From positions 4,482,279 through 4,546,278 of the forward strand of contig NZ_CP011514.1 of NCBI RefSeq assembly GCF_001653795.1: a stretch of DNA of 64,000 nucleotides, given 5' to 3'. Numbering within the stretch: position 1 is the first letter of the stretch; each line of letters starts with the position of its first letter. A program made the position numbers and the translations under genes. Source of the DNA: Mitsuaria sp. 7. Lineage in GTDB: Bacteria; Pseudomonadota; Gammaproteobacteria; Burkholderiales; Burkholderiaceae_C. Positions 54,628-63,101 of this stretch are shown here, piece by piece. The notes beneath the pieces were generated by a model that was given only the letters and a program-made list of their open reading frames with translations, did not search any database and had not been told where the DNA came from.

Positions 54628-56904
54628 ATGCATGGAATCAAGAGGCACCTGCAGTGCCGGAGCAAGCTCGCGGCCGCAATGACCGCGTTTATCGCCGTGA
54701 TCGGCTCAGCCGGATCGATCGCCCATGCAGCGACGCTGCCGCCTCCGCCGGTATCACCCCCACCGGTCACCGATTACGAGTACGACGCCAAGGGCAATCC
54801 GACCAAGGTGATCAAGGCCAAGGGCGTGAGCGGCTTCGGCTTCGCGACGACCAATGCCTACGACCCGCTGGACCGGGTCAAGACCAGCACGGACGCCCGT
54901 AACGGCGTGACGCAGCTGGGCTACGACGGCATTGATCAGCTGAAGCAGGTCACCGATCCGCGCAGCCTCGTGACCTCATATCAGCGCAACGGGCTCGGTG
55001 ATCTCACGCAGCTGGCGAGTCCTGACACGGGCACCGCCAACAGCACGTACGACCCCAATGGAAACCTGCTCACCCGGACCGACAGCCGCGGCGTTCAGGC
55101 GACCTATGTCTACGACCCGCTCGACCGAATGACATCGGCGATCTACACGAAGAGCGGGCAGGCGGCGCAGAACTACTCGTGGACTTATGACCAGACGGGC
55201 GGTGACTTCGGCATAGGCACCAAACGTCTGACCACGGCAGTCAGCCCCTCGACAACGACGAAATACGGCTACGACATCAAGGGTCGGCTCATCACCGTGA
55301 TTCAAAGCGTTGGCGGCGTGGTGCTCACCACGCGCTACGGCTACGACCGCGCGGACCACGTCACCTCCATCACGTATCCGTCGGGCCGACTGCTGACGAT
55401 TCAGTATCAAGACGGTTTCATGACCGGCATGACGCTGGCCAAGGATGCGGTCAGCACCGCCAAGCCGCTGATCACCAATGTCCAGTGGGATCCATTCGGG
55501 CCGATGAGCAGCTGGCAGATCCAGCTGACGGCAGGACCGAAGACGATCGAGCGGGTCTTCGACACGTATGGGCGCCTTGTCCGCTACCCGCTGAACGGCG
55601 TGGTGCGCGACATCACCTACGACGCCGCCGATCGCATCGTCAGCTACACGCACCTGGACGCGGCAACTGGAGCGGTGACGGCTGAAGCGCAGGCGATGAA
55701 CCAGAGCTTCGGGTACGACGAGCTCGGTCGCCTGACCAGCATCATCACGCCGGCCAACTCCTGGACCATCGGCTACGACGCCAACGGCAACCGGACTGGG
55801 ATGACGCTCAACGGCGCGGCGCGGAACTACACCACCGCGACGACGAGCAACCGGCTCACCGGTATCGATAACCCGGTACGCAGCTTCACCCACGACGCCG
55901 CAGGCAACACGCTCACAGACACCGGGCTCGGCTACACGACCACGTACGGGCTCGATAACCGTCTGGCCACGCTCACGAGCGCTGGCGTCACCACGACCTA
56001 CAACTACGACGCTGGCGGCCAACGCGTGCGCAAGGTGACAGGCACGTCCCGACCCCACTTCGCGTATGACCCGAACGGACAGCTCCTCGGCGAGTACAAC
56101 AGCTCAGGCGGCGCGCTGCAGGAATTCGTCTGGCTGGGCAACACGCTGATCGCGGTGCTGACCAACTCGTCGACAACGGAGCCGCGGATCTACTACGCGT
56201 ACTCGGATCACCTCAACACACCGCGCGTGATCGTGAACGCCGCGGGAGACGTCCGCTGGCGCTGGATCGCCGAGCCATTCGGGACAACGGCGGCAGAGAC
56301 GATCCCCAACTCGCTTGAGAACCTCGTCGTCAACCTGCGCTTCCCCGGTCAGTACTTCGACAAGGAATCGGGGCTGAGCTACAACTACTTCCGGGACTAT
56401 GACTCCACACTGGGGCGATACACACAATCAGACCCTATAGGGCTTGCAGGAGGTCTCAACACGTTCAGCTACGTGAGTGGACGACCAACTCAACTGAGCG
56501 ATCAGCTCGGACTCTGTCCCATCTGCCTGATCCCAGCGCTCCCCTTCCTTCCCGAGGCAACGATCATCGGGGGGCTGTGGTGGTCATCCCAGCACGATTC
56601 GTCGTCGAGGTCGAAAACAGGCGGAGCAAGCGAGGAATGGAAAGCTTGCCCGCCCAACGCTGGCAATCAAGACCCTTGCAAGGGTCTTCGAGATCAGCTT
56701 GCAGATCACCGACGGAAGTACGATGAGTACGTTAAGAATCCCAGCGCCGGCGATAACAAAGGGGTACTGGCCGCAGCGTTCGAGAGCAACGACATGGAGC
56801 TATACAACAAGATCATCAACGGACGTCTTAAGAGTCTGCAGGGGCAGATCGAGAATTTCCAACGTCAGCTTGAGGTATGTGAGAGGCAGCATGGAAAAAA
56901 GTAA
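54628..56904 (+). CDS. Rhs-repeat protein with core domain and C-terminal toxin region
   Basis: The 758-residue protein has its own Sec-like signal (TAFIAVIGSAGSIAHAAT, cleavage near 35) and a short proline linker. YD repeats continue the pattern of the preceding gene. The Rhs core follows near residues 570-630 (GQYFDKESGLSYNYFRDY, GRYTQSDPIGLAGGLN). After SDQLGL comes a variable region of about 130 residues with four cysteines (CPICL; CPPN and DPCKG) and a helical end (LRDQLADHRRKYDEYVKNP). This is the probable toxin. A GGGAGGGA ribosome site precedes the ATG. Confidence 0.88.
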   Translation: MHGIKRHLQCRSKLAAAMTAFIAVIGSAGSIAHAATLPPPPVSPPPVTDYEYDAKGNPTKVIKAKGVSGFGFATTNAYDPLDRVKTSTDARNGVTQLGYDGIDQLKQVTDPRSLVTSYQRNGLGDLTQLASPDTGTANSTYDPNGNLLTRTDSRGVQATYVYDPLDRMTSAIYTKSGQAAQNYSWTYDQTGGDFGIGTKRLTTAVSPSTTTKYGYDIKGRLITVIQSVGGVVLTTRYGYDRADHVTSITYPSGRLLTIQYQDGFMTGMTLAKDAVSTAKPLITNVQWDPFGPMSSWQIQLTAGPKTIERVFDTYGRLVRYPLNGVVRDITYDAADRIVSYTHLDAATGAVTAEAQAMNQSFGYDELGRLTSIITPANSWTIGYDANGNRTGMTLNGAARNYTTATTSNRLTGIDNPVRSFTHDAAGNTLTDTGLGYTTTYGLDNRLATLTSAGVTTTYNYDAGGQRVRKVTGTSRPHFAYDPNGQLLGEYNSSGGALQEFVWLGNTLIAVLTNSSTTEPRIYYAYSDHLNTPRVIVNAAGDVRWRWIAEPFGTTAAETIPNSLENLVVNLRFPGQYFDKESGLSYNYFRDYDSTLGRYTQSDPIGLAGGLNTFSYVSGRPTQLSDQLGLCPICLIPALPFLPEATIIGGLWWSSQHDSSSRSKTGGASEEWKACPPNAGNQDPCKGLRDQLADHRRKYDEYVKNPSAGDNKGVLAAAFESNDMELYNKIINGRLKSLQGQIENFQRQLEVCERQHGKK

Positions 56905-57193
56905 GTCCATCGATATTCATCAACTAAGGGTGGCCGTTGACGCCGCTTTGCGCCACATCGCGGAGAATCTTGGCAAAGACCATATTGAGCTTGACGAAGA
57001 TCTTTACTGGGAGGTTCCGTTCCCCGATCTTTTCAATCTTCGCAAGTCTCCTGTTGAGCTAGAGGTTGGAAATCTCAGTGATGATCTGGAGTTCCTAGAC
57101 GCGATTCAGTCAGAGCCTAAGAACGCCACGGCACTTTCTCTCGTTCATATTTTTCCGTTGCTGAGGTACCTGGCGCACAAGGTGGACGGTTAA
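56891..57193 (+). CDS. candidate immunity protein of the Rhs toxin
   Basis: The 100-residue acidic protein (MEKSKSIDIHQLRVAVDAAL, then DEDLYWEVPFPDLFNL) overlaps the toxin gene end by 14 bases. No family is recognised. Small size, acidic charge, low GC and position directly after a polymorphic toxin tip are the usual marks of an immunity gene. A longer in-frame extension upstream is judged spurious because it only reads the toxin region in another frame. It ends tail to tail with the GST gene. Confidence 0.7.
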   Translation: MEKSKSIDIHQLRVAVDAALRHIAENLGKDHIELDEDLYWEVPFPDLFNLRKSPVELEVGNLSDDLEFLDAIQSEPKNATALSLVHIFPLLRYLAHKVDG

Positions 57194-57873
57194 GGAGAGT
57201 ACGCCTCAGGTAACCCTTCCCGATACGGATAGAACTTGAAGTACGGCCTCGCCTCGTCGAGCGTGCGCACGACCGACGGGCGCTGCATCAACCGCCCGAA
57301 GTACGCCCCCAGCCGCCGCTGCGATTCCCCGAACGGCACCAGCGTCGCCGCATAGAACAGCGACGGTGCCGCCGCGCAATCCGCCATGCTGAAGTGCTCG
57401 CCCGCGGCCCACTCGCGGTCGGCGAGCCGCTCCTCCAACATCCCATACGCCATCGCCAGCGTGCCGCGCGCCTTGTTCACCGCGATCGGATCGCGGTCTG
57501 CTTCCGCGCGCAGCCGGTCCCCGACGATCGCCTGCATCGGCAGCATCACGTAGAGATCGAGCAGCCGGTCCATCAACCTCACCTCCTGCGCCGCGTCCTC
57601 ATCGGTCGGCACCAGTTGCTGATCCGGCCGTCCATATCGCTTCGCGAGGTACTCGATGATCACGCTGGTCTCCGGCACCACGCGGTCGCCGTCGACCAGC
57701 AGCGGCATCTTCCCCGTCGGCCAGCGCGCGAGGAACTCCGCCCGCTGCGTCGCATCGCCGAGATCGAGGAAGCGCCGCTCGACCTCGATGTCCAGCTCGT
57801 TCAACGCGATCAGCGCCTTGTGGCAGAACGAAGAGAGCGGATGGAAGTGCAGGCTCAGCGCCATGTCATTCAC
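57190..57873 (-). CDS. glutathione S-transferase family protein (second)
   Basis: This 227-residue cytosolic GST has an N-terminal FHPLSSFCHKALIALNELD block in which the serine is the likely glutathione-activating residue. ARWPTGKMPLLVDGD and VPETSVIIEYLAKRY complete the domain, and an all-helical C-terminal domain follows. The substrate is unknown. Its stop overlaps that of the immunity gene on the opposite strand, so the Rhs locus ends exactly at this gene. Confidence 0.87.
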   Translation of the reverse strand: MNDMALSLHFHPLSSFCHKALIALNELDIEVERRFLDLGDATQRAEFLARWPTGKMPLLVDGDRVVPETSVIIEYLAKRYGRPDQQLVPTDEDAAQEVRLMDRLLDLYVMLPMQAIVGDRLRAEADRDPIAVNKARGTLAMAYGMLEERLADREWAAGEHFSMADCAAAPSLFYAATLVPFGESQRRLGAYFGRLMQRPSVVRTLDEARPYFKFYPYREGLPEAYSP

Positions 57874-57997
57874 CTTGATGAGGTTGCCGTGAAAGACAGG
57901 TTAACTCCTGCCCGCGCTGCGAAGTCAGGGGCAGGGCTTCCGATCGCCATCGCCTAAGTTTCCTGGCCTCATCCCGAGCCGGCTTTGAGGAGACGCG

Positions 57998-58027
57998 ATG
58001 AAGAAGACCTTCGTGCGATGCGGCTAG
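57998..58027 (+). other. nine-residue open frame with strong ribosome site
   Basis: GAGGAGA lies four bases before an ATG opening a nine-codon frame (MKKTFVRCG) that stops at TAG. The MKKTF start looks like the beginning of a signal peptide. It may be the relic of a disrupted gene, a leader peptide, or chance. Confidence 0.25.
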
Positions 58028-58299
58028 ATCAAACGCTCCTGGAAGGCCCACGCGATCGCCTCAGCAAGCGACTTGAACGCTTTCCCGAGCACGGCCGCGC
58101 CCCGCTCCTGCCATCGGAGATTCCAGCCCTCGCCGTCCTCGAGGAGATACCACCCGTCTGCCGCACCGTCCTCCCACGAAAAGCCGACCGGCAACTCCCG
58201 GATGCGCACGAGGAGCGCGGCGTCAGCACCGAGTACGTCCGCCAGGGCGAGGTCCGGGTGGATTCGCACCAGAGCGTCGATGTACTCGCGGGCCCGCAT
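58024..58299 (-). CDS. small conserved-looking cytosolic protein, unknown
   Basis: The 91-residue acidic protein starts MRAREYIDALVRIHPDL and has LLVRIRELPVGFSWEDG and FKSLAEAIAWAFQERL. It reads as a compact alpha/beta domain. I do not recognise the family. No signal peptide is seen. It lies 9 bp downstream of the lipoprotein gene on the same strand and is probably co-transcribed with it. Confidence 0.65.
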   Translation of the reverse strand: MRAREYIDALVRIHPDLALADVLGADAALLVRIRELPVGFSWEDGAADGWYLLEDGEGWNLRWQERGAAVLGKAFKSLAEAIAWAFQERLI

Positions 58300-58308
58300 G
58301 ACGGCTCC

Positions 58309-59028
58309 TCAACGCGTCGGCGCCGCCGGCACGAGGTCCAGCTCATCCAAGCTATGCGCCAGCGTGAGGTCCATGCGCCGCCAGAGCCGCTCCTTGAGCT
58401 GCTGCTGTTCCTGCGGGCTGTAGTCCTCGCGCCGGTCCTTCAGCGCGAGGTCGGTGTCGTCGTCCTTGCGATCGCACATCCGTGGCCAGCCCGACTTCCA
58501 GGCCACCACCTTGCGGGACTGCACATCCAGGAATTGCACGGCATAGCCGAGGTACACGCACTTCTCCAGGTCGCCGAGGATGGACAGCTCGTTCAGGCCG
58601 TAACCCGGGCGGATCGGCCGGTGGTTGTCGTTGACGCTTTCGCGGAACAGCAGCACATGGTCGACGCCCTTGGCCTGCGCCTCCGTCCACACGTCCGGCG
58701 GGATCTCGCGGCTCAACGGCGAGTCCTTCAAGGACGTCCGGTCCAGCACCACCGCCGTGAAGTCCTTGCGTACGGACAGCATCGCGACTGTCCGCTCGGC
58801 CAACCGGCGGTCGACCTGCCAGTCGGCCACATCCCAAGCGGTATATCGCGTGTTGCTGAAGGTCGCGGCCGCGCGACCCCGGAATTCGTTCCCGAGCAGC
58901 GACATCACCCCGATGCGCTGCACCTTGGCCTGGTCTTCCTGACGCACCGCCGTGGGCAAGGTCCCCGCGCAGCCCGCCAGCAATGCCGCCAGCCCCAGAC
59001 CCACCACCGTCCTTGCGATCCCCATCAT
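58309..59028 (-). CDS. lipoprotein of unknown function
   Basis: The 239-residue protein has a lipoprotein signal (VVGLGLAALLAGCAG, lipobox LAGC near residue 20). The mature part is an alpha/beta domain with IGVMSLLGNEF, VVLDRTSLKD and HVLLFRESVND. The family is not recognised; the fold recalls periplasmic stress or flagellar-assembly-like lipoproteins, without firm support. The start at 59028 has a second ATG directly after. It diverges from the GH15 gene. Confidence 0.72.
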   Translation of the reverse strand: MMGIARTVVGLGLAALLAGCAGTLPTAVRQEDQAKVQRIGVMSLLGNEFRGRAAATFSNTRYTAWDVADWQVDRRLAERTVAMLSVRKDFTAVVLDRTSLKDSPLSREIPPDVWTEAQAKGVDHVLLFRESVNDNHRPIRPGYGLNELSILGDLEKCVYLGYAVQFLDVQSRKVVAWKSGWPRMCDRKDDDTDLALKDRREDYSPQEQQQLKERLWRRMDLTLAHSLDELDLVPAAPTR

Positions 59029-59197
59029 CCCGCTCTCCCCATGTCGTTGTCTCGGAAAAACGGAATCGTATCGAGCCGTGAGCGGCGGCGCGGAGGGCGC
59101 ACTTCGGTTTCTCCGATGTCCTGCTTCGGGAACGGTCTTTGCCCGCTGTCCGATTCCCGTCCGTGCAACATCGCAAGAAGACGAACAAGGAGGATCG

Positions 59198-60991
59198 ATG
59201 GAAGCCGCCTCTCTGAAACTGGGCCTCGTCGGCAACTGCGCAGTCAGCGCGCTGATCGACGACCGCGCCCGCGTCGTCTGGTGCTGCGCCCCGCGCTTCG
59301 ACGGCGACCCCGTCTTCCACGCGCTCATCGACTCCCCCGACGGCATCGGGCCTGACGGCACCTTCCAGGTCGAGCTGGAAGATTTTGCGCGCAGCGAGCA
59401 GTCCTACGACCACGGCACCGCCGTGCTGCGCACCCGGCTCTACGACACCCACGGCAACGCGATCGAAGTCACCGACTTCATGCCGCGCTTCTTCCTCAAC
59501 GACCGCCCCTACCGCCCCATGATGCTGGTGCGCCGCATGCGCCCCATCCAGGGCCATCCGCGCATCCGGGTGATCCTGCGGCCCGTCATCCAATGGGGCT
59601 CCGCCCATCCGACCCGCACCCGCGGCAGCAACCACCTGCGCTTCGTCGGACCGGAAGGCACCATCCGGCTGACCACCAACGCGCCGCTGACCTACGTGCA
59701 GGAAGAGACGCCCTTCGCGCTCGACATGCCGATGAGCTTCATCTTCGGTCCCGATGAGACGCTGGACCGCGCCGTCGAGGACACCGCGCGGCTGCTCGAG
59801 GAGAAGACCATCAGCTACTGGCGCGACTGGACGCGCCGGCTCGCCATCCCGCTCGAGTGGCAGGAGGCGGTGATCCGCGCCGCCATCACGCTGAAGATGT
59901 GCCTGTTCGAGGAGACCGGCGCCATCGTCGCCGCGATGACCACCAGCGTGCCCGAGGCGCCGCACACGCAGCGCAACTGGGACTACCGCTACTGCTGGCT
60001 GCGCGACGCCTTCTTCGTGGTGCGCGCGCTCAACAGCCTGTCCGAGACCGGCACCATGGAGGACTACCTGCGCTGGATGCGCAACATCATCGGCCAGTCC
60101 AAGGACGGCCACGTGCAGCCGCTCTACGGCATCGGGCTGGAGGCCAAGCTGACCGAGTACATGGTCCCGCACCTGCGCGGCTACCGCGGCATGGGCCCGG
60201 TGCGCGCGGGCAACCAGGCCTACGAGCATTTCCAGCACGACGTCTACGGCAACATCGTGCTGGGCTCGGCGCAGTCCTTCTTCGACCACCGGCTGCACCA
60301 GCGCGCCGGCATCGATGAATTCGCGCTGCTGGAGCGCGCCGGCGAACAGGCCTTCGCCATCCATGACAAGCCCGACGCCGGCATGTGGGAGCTGCGCACG
60401 CGGGCGCGGGTCCACACCTCGTCGGTGCTGATGAACTGGGCCGCCTGCGACCGCCTGGGCAGGATCGCGAACGTGCTCGCGCTCCCGGAGCGCGCGGCCC
60501 TGTGGGCGGAACGCGCCGACCTCATCAAGCGGAAGATTCTCGACAACGCGTGGAGCGAGCAGCGCCAGGCCTTCGTGGAGAGCTTCGGCGGGAAGGACCT
60601 CGACGCCAGCGTGCTGCTGATGACCGAGGTCGGCTTCATCGATCCGATGGATCCCCGCTTCGTGAAGACCGTCGACGCGCTGGAGGCGTCGCTCTGCGAC
60701 GGCCCCTACATGCGCCGCTACGAGGCGCCCGACGACTTCGGCAAGCCCGAGACCTCGTTCAACATCTGCGCGTTCTGGCGCATCGACGCGCTCGCGCGCA
60801 TCGGCCGCGTCGAGCAGGCGCGGGAGCTGTTCGAATCGCTGCTCGCCTCGCGCAACCACGTGGGCCTGCTGTCCGAGGACACCCACCCGGTCACCGGCGA
60901 GCTCTGGGGCAACTTCCCGCAGACCTACTCGATGGTGGGCATCATCAATTGCGCGATGCGGCTGTCGAAGCCGTGGGACTCGGAGATCTGA
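59198..60991 (+). CDS. glycoside hydrolase family 15 protein (glucoamylase/trehalase-like)
   Basis: The 597-residue cytosolic enzyme has a beta-sandwich N-terminal domain (LGLVGNCAVSALIDDRARVVWC) and an (alpha/alpha)6 barrel. Catalytic-site blocks include RNWDYRYCWLRDAFF near residue 263 and LLSEDTHPVTGELWGNFPQTYS near 560, the latter with the catalytic glutamate pair region. Bacterial relatives hydrolyse trehalose or alpha-glucans. The ATG at 59198 follows AAGGAGG. It stands alone, without otsA/otsB or glg genes. Confidence 0.88.
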   Translation: MEAASLKLGLVGNCAVSALIDDRARVVWCCAPRFDGDPVFHALIDSPDGIGPDGTFQVELEDFARSEQSYDHGTAVLRTRLYDTHGNAIEVTDFMPRFFLNDRPYRPMMLVRRMRPIQGHPRIRVILRPVIQWGSAHPTRTRGSNHLRFVGPEGTIRLTTNAPLTYVQEETPFALDMPMSFIFGPDETLDRAVEDTARLLEEKTISYWRDWTRRLAIPLEWQEAVIRAAITLKMCLFEETGAIVAAMTTSVPEAPHTQRNWDYRYCWLRDAFFVVRALNSLSETGTMEDYLRWMRNIIGQSKDGHVQPLYGIGLEAKLTEYMVPHLRGYRGMGPVRAGNQAYEHFQHDVYGNIVLGSAQSFFDHRLHQRAGIDEFALLERAGEQAFAIHDKPDAGMWELRTRARVHTSSVLMNWAACDRLGRIANVLALPERAALWAERADLIKRKILDNAWSEQRQAFVESFGGKDLDASVLLMTEVGFIDPMDPRFVKTVDALEASLCDGPYMRRYEAPDDFGKPETSFNICAFWRIDALARIGRVEQARELFESLLASRNHVGLLSEDTHPVTGELWGNFPQTYSMVGIINCAMRLSKPWDSEI

Positions 60992-60993
60992 GC

Positions 60994-61015
60994 GGGGGCC
61001 GCGCCTGCGGCCCCC
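60994..61015. terminator. GC hairpin between convergent GH15 and SDR genes
   Basis: GGGGGCCGC and GCGGCCCCC form a perfect 9-bp stem with loop GCCT, two bases after the GH15 stop. The lower stem may extend by GCG/CGC across a small bulge. There is no T-tract. Confidence 0.6.
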
Positions 61016-61021
61016 GTTCGC

Positions 61022-61786
61022 TCAGGCCTGCACCATGCCGCCGTCGACGAACAGCTCGATGCCGGTGACGAAGGACGAGGCGTCCGAGGCCAGGTAGACC
61101 GCCGCCTTCGCGATGTCCTCCGGCTGGCCGATGCGGCCGATCGGCAGCTGCGAGGTCAGGTAGTCCAGCAGGCCTTGCTGGTTGGCCGGGTCGGGGCCGG
61201 CCAGTTCCACCAGGCCCGGCGTGTGGATCGGGCCGGGGGACAGCGTGTTGATGCGGATCGCGCGGCCCTTCAGGTCCAGGATCCAGCTGCGCGCCAGGTT
61301 GCGCACCGCCGCCTTCGTCGCGCTGTAGATGCTGAAGTTGGCCGTGCCCATCGAGCTCGTCGTCGAGCCGGCCAGGATCACCGAGGCGCCGCTGATCGCC
61401 TTGTCCAGCAGCGGCAGCGCCTTCTGCACGGTGAAGATCACGCCCTTGACGTTGCGCTCGAAGGTCTCGTCGACGTGCTGCTCGGTCAGCTCGCCCAGCG
61501 CGGCCATCGTGCCGCCGCCGGCATTGGCATAGAGCACGTCCAGATGGCCGTGGCGCTCGCCGACCTCGGCGTACAGGCGGTCGAGATCGGCCAGCTTCGT
61601 CGAGTCCGCCTGCACGCCGATCGCGTTCGGGCCGATCGCCGCCACGGCGGCGTCGAGTTCCGGCTTGCGACGGCCGGTGATGTACACGACCGCGCCTTCC
61701 GACGCGAAGGCCTTCGCCGCGGCGAGGCCGATGCCCGTGGTGCCGCCGGTGACGACGGCGACCTTGCCTTCAAGTTGCTTGCTCAT
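61022..61786 (-). CDS. SDR family oxidoreductase
   Basis: The 254-residue short-chain dehydrogenase has the cofactor motif TGGTTGIG near residue 12 and NAGGG near 85. A serine lies in ILAGSTTSS, the YxxxK pair in YSATK near 150, and the C-terminus reads FVTGIELFVDGG. The start at 61786 (MSKQLEGKVAVVTGG) is preferred over one four codons upstream. It diverges from a LysR regulator, the usual arrangement for an SDR controlled by that regulator. The substrate is unknown. Confidence 0.9.
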   Translation of the reverse strand: MSKQLEGKVAVVTGGTTGIGLAAAKAFASEGAVVYITGRRKPELDAAVAAIGPNAIGVQADSTKLADLDRLYAEVGERHGHLDVLYANAGGGTMAALGELTEQHVDETFERNVKGVIFTVQKALPLLDKAISGASVILAGSTTSSMGTANFSIYSATKAAVRNLARSWILDLKGRAIRINTLSPGPIHTPGLVELAGPDPANQQGLLDYLTSQLPIGRIGQPEDIAKAAVYLASDASSFVTGIELFVDGGMVQA

Positions 61787-61946
61787 GATTCGCTCCATTC
61801 AGGAAGTGGTGAAGAGGTGAGCGAAGCTTAAGAATTCGTCGAATCCGAATAAAGCCGTCGAACTCGACTTCTTTTTTCCCAATCCTGAATAATCAGGACC
61901 TCGACGCCGAGGAGCGTTGCCGACTCAAGGCGCGGGAGATCGATCA

Positions 61947-62897
61947 ATGGACCAGCTGCTAGCCCTTCGCGTCTTCGTGCGCATCGCCGAATCAGGCGCG
62001 TTCTCGAAAGCCGCCGACGCGATGAACATCCCGCGCCCGACCGTGACCAAGCTGGTGCAAGACCTGGAGCGCCACCTCGGCACGCGGCTGCTGCAGCGCA
62101 CGACGCGACGCGTGAGCGTCACGCCCGAAGGCGCCGCGTACTACGAGCGCGCGCGGCGTCTCATCGAGGATCTCGCGGAGATGGATGAACTCGCGGCGCA
62201 GACGCGTGCGCAGGCGCGCGGCCGGCTGCGCGTGGACGTCGGCTCGATCCTCGCGAACATGATCCTCATCCCCGCCCTGCCCGACTTCCGCGCGAGGCAT
62301 CCCGAGTTGCACGTGGACCTGGGCGTCAGCGACCGCCACATCGATCTCATCAGCGAAGGCGTCGACTGCGTGATCCGCGGCGGCGAGCTGGCGGACAACA
62401 CGCTGGTCGCGCGACGCATCGCGGACCTCGACTGGGTCACCTGCGCCAGCCCGGTCTATCTGAAGGCGCGCGGCGTCCCGAAGCATCCGTCCGAGTTGAC
62501 CGCACGTGCGCATGGACCTGCTGACCGAGCACGCGTCCCGGGCCATGCAATCGCGGGCTACTTCTCGTCGCTGACGGGCCGGGCGTTTCCACTCGAGTTC
62601 CACCGCGGCGACGAGCGCCTCCAGATCGCCGGCGAAGCGGTGATGGCCGTCAACGAGAGCACCGCGCATCTCAGCACGCTGCTGTCCGGCGCGGGGCTGG
62701 GCCAGACCTTCCGCTTCGCGGCGACGCCGCATCTGCAGACCGGCGCGCTGCGCACCGTCCTCGACGACTGGACCCGGCCGCGTCATCCGCTGCACGTCGT
62801 CTACCCGGCGTCGCGGCACCTCAGCGCGAAGCTGCGGCTGTTCGTCGACTGGGTGGCGGAGGTGTTCGCGCCGTTCGACGACCGCCCGCCACGCTGA
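61947..62897 (+). CDS. LysR family transcriptional regulator (CrgA-like)
   Basis: The 316-residue protein has the LysR winged helix (LLALRVFVRIAESGAFSKAA, NIPRPTVTKLVQDLE) and an effector domain from about residue 90. Around residue 195 it reads SELTARAHGPADRARVPGHA where relatives usually have a shorter link before GYFSS. That suggests a small insertion. It diverges from the SDR at 61786 with about 160 bp between the starts and probably regulates it. Confidence 0.88.
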   Translation: MDQLLALRVFVRIAESGAFSKAADAMNIPRPTVTKLVQDLERHLGTRLLQRTTRRVSVTPEGAAYYERARRLIEDLAEMDELAAQTRAQARGRLRVDVGSILANMILIPALPDFRARHPELHVDLGVSDRHIDLISEGVDCVIRGGELADNTLVARRIADLDWVTCASPVYLKARGVPKHPSELTARAHGPADRARVPGHAIAGYFSSLTGRAFPLEFHRGDERLQIAGEAVMAVNESTAHLSTLLSGAGLGQTFRFAATPHLQTGALRTVLDDWTRPRHPLHVVYPASRHLSAKLRLFVDWVAEVFAPFDDRPPR

Positions 62898-62950
62898 GGT
62901 CGCTCAACGCTGGGGCATCCCACAAATGTTTGCGTACCTACTTTTGTGAG

Positions 62951-62987
62951 CGCAAAAAGAAAGAGGCCCCGCACTGCGGGGCCTCTT
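62951..62987 (-). terminator. strong minus-strand terminator without an obvious gene
   Basis: AAGAGGCCCCGC and GCGGGGCCTCTT form a perfect 12-bp stem with a three-base loop at 62961-62987. Read leftward it is followed by TCTTTTTGCG, a good T-tract. No minus-strand coding sequence lies just upstream (62988-63101), so a small RNA may end here. Confidence 0.75.
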
Positions 62988-63101
62988 GGAACTGGGGGCG
63001 TGAGCCAGTTGGATTGAGCAGTCAGACTGCGGCTTCCGCTTGGGTCGTGCCCCGCTAGAGGGTGGGTCAAACGTGTTGCCCGAAGAAGAATAATAAGTTG
63101 C

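Noticed and set aside
54600..54640. Simple frameshift or sequencing error joining the two Rhs genes
   Set aside because: The first gene ends at an in-frame stop and the second starts with a good ribosome site and its own signal peptide, which an error would not create.
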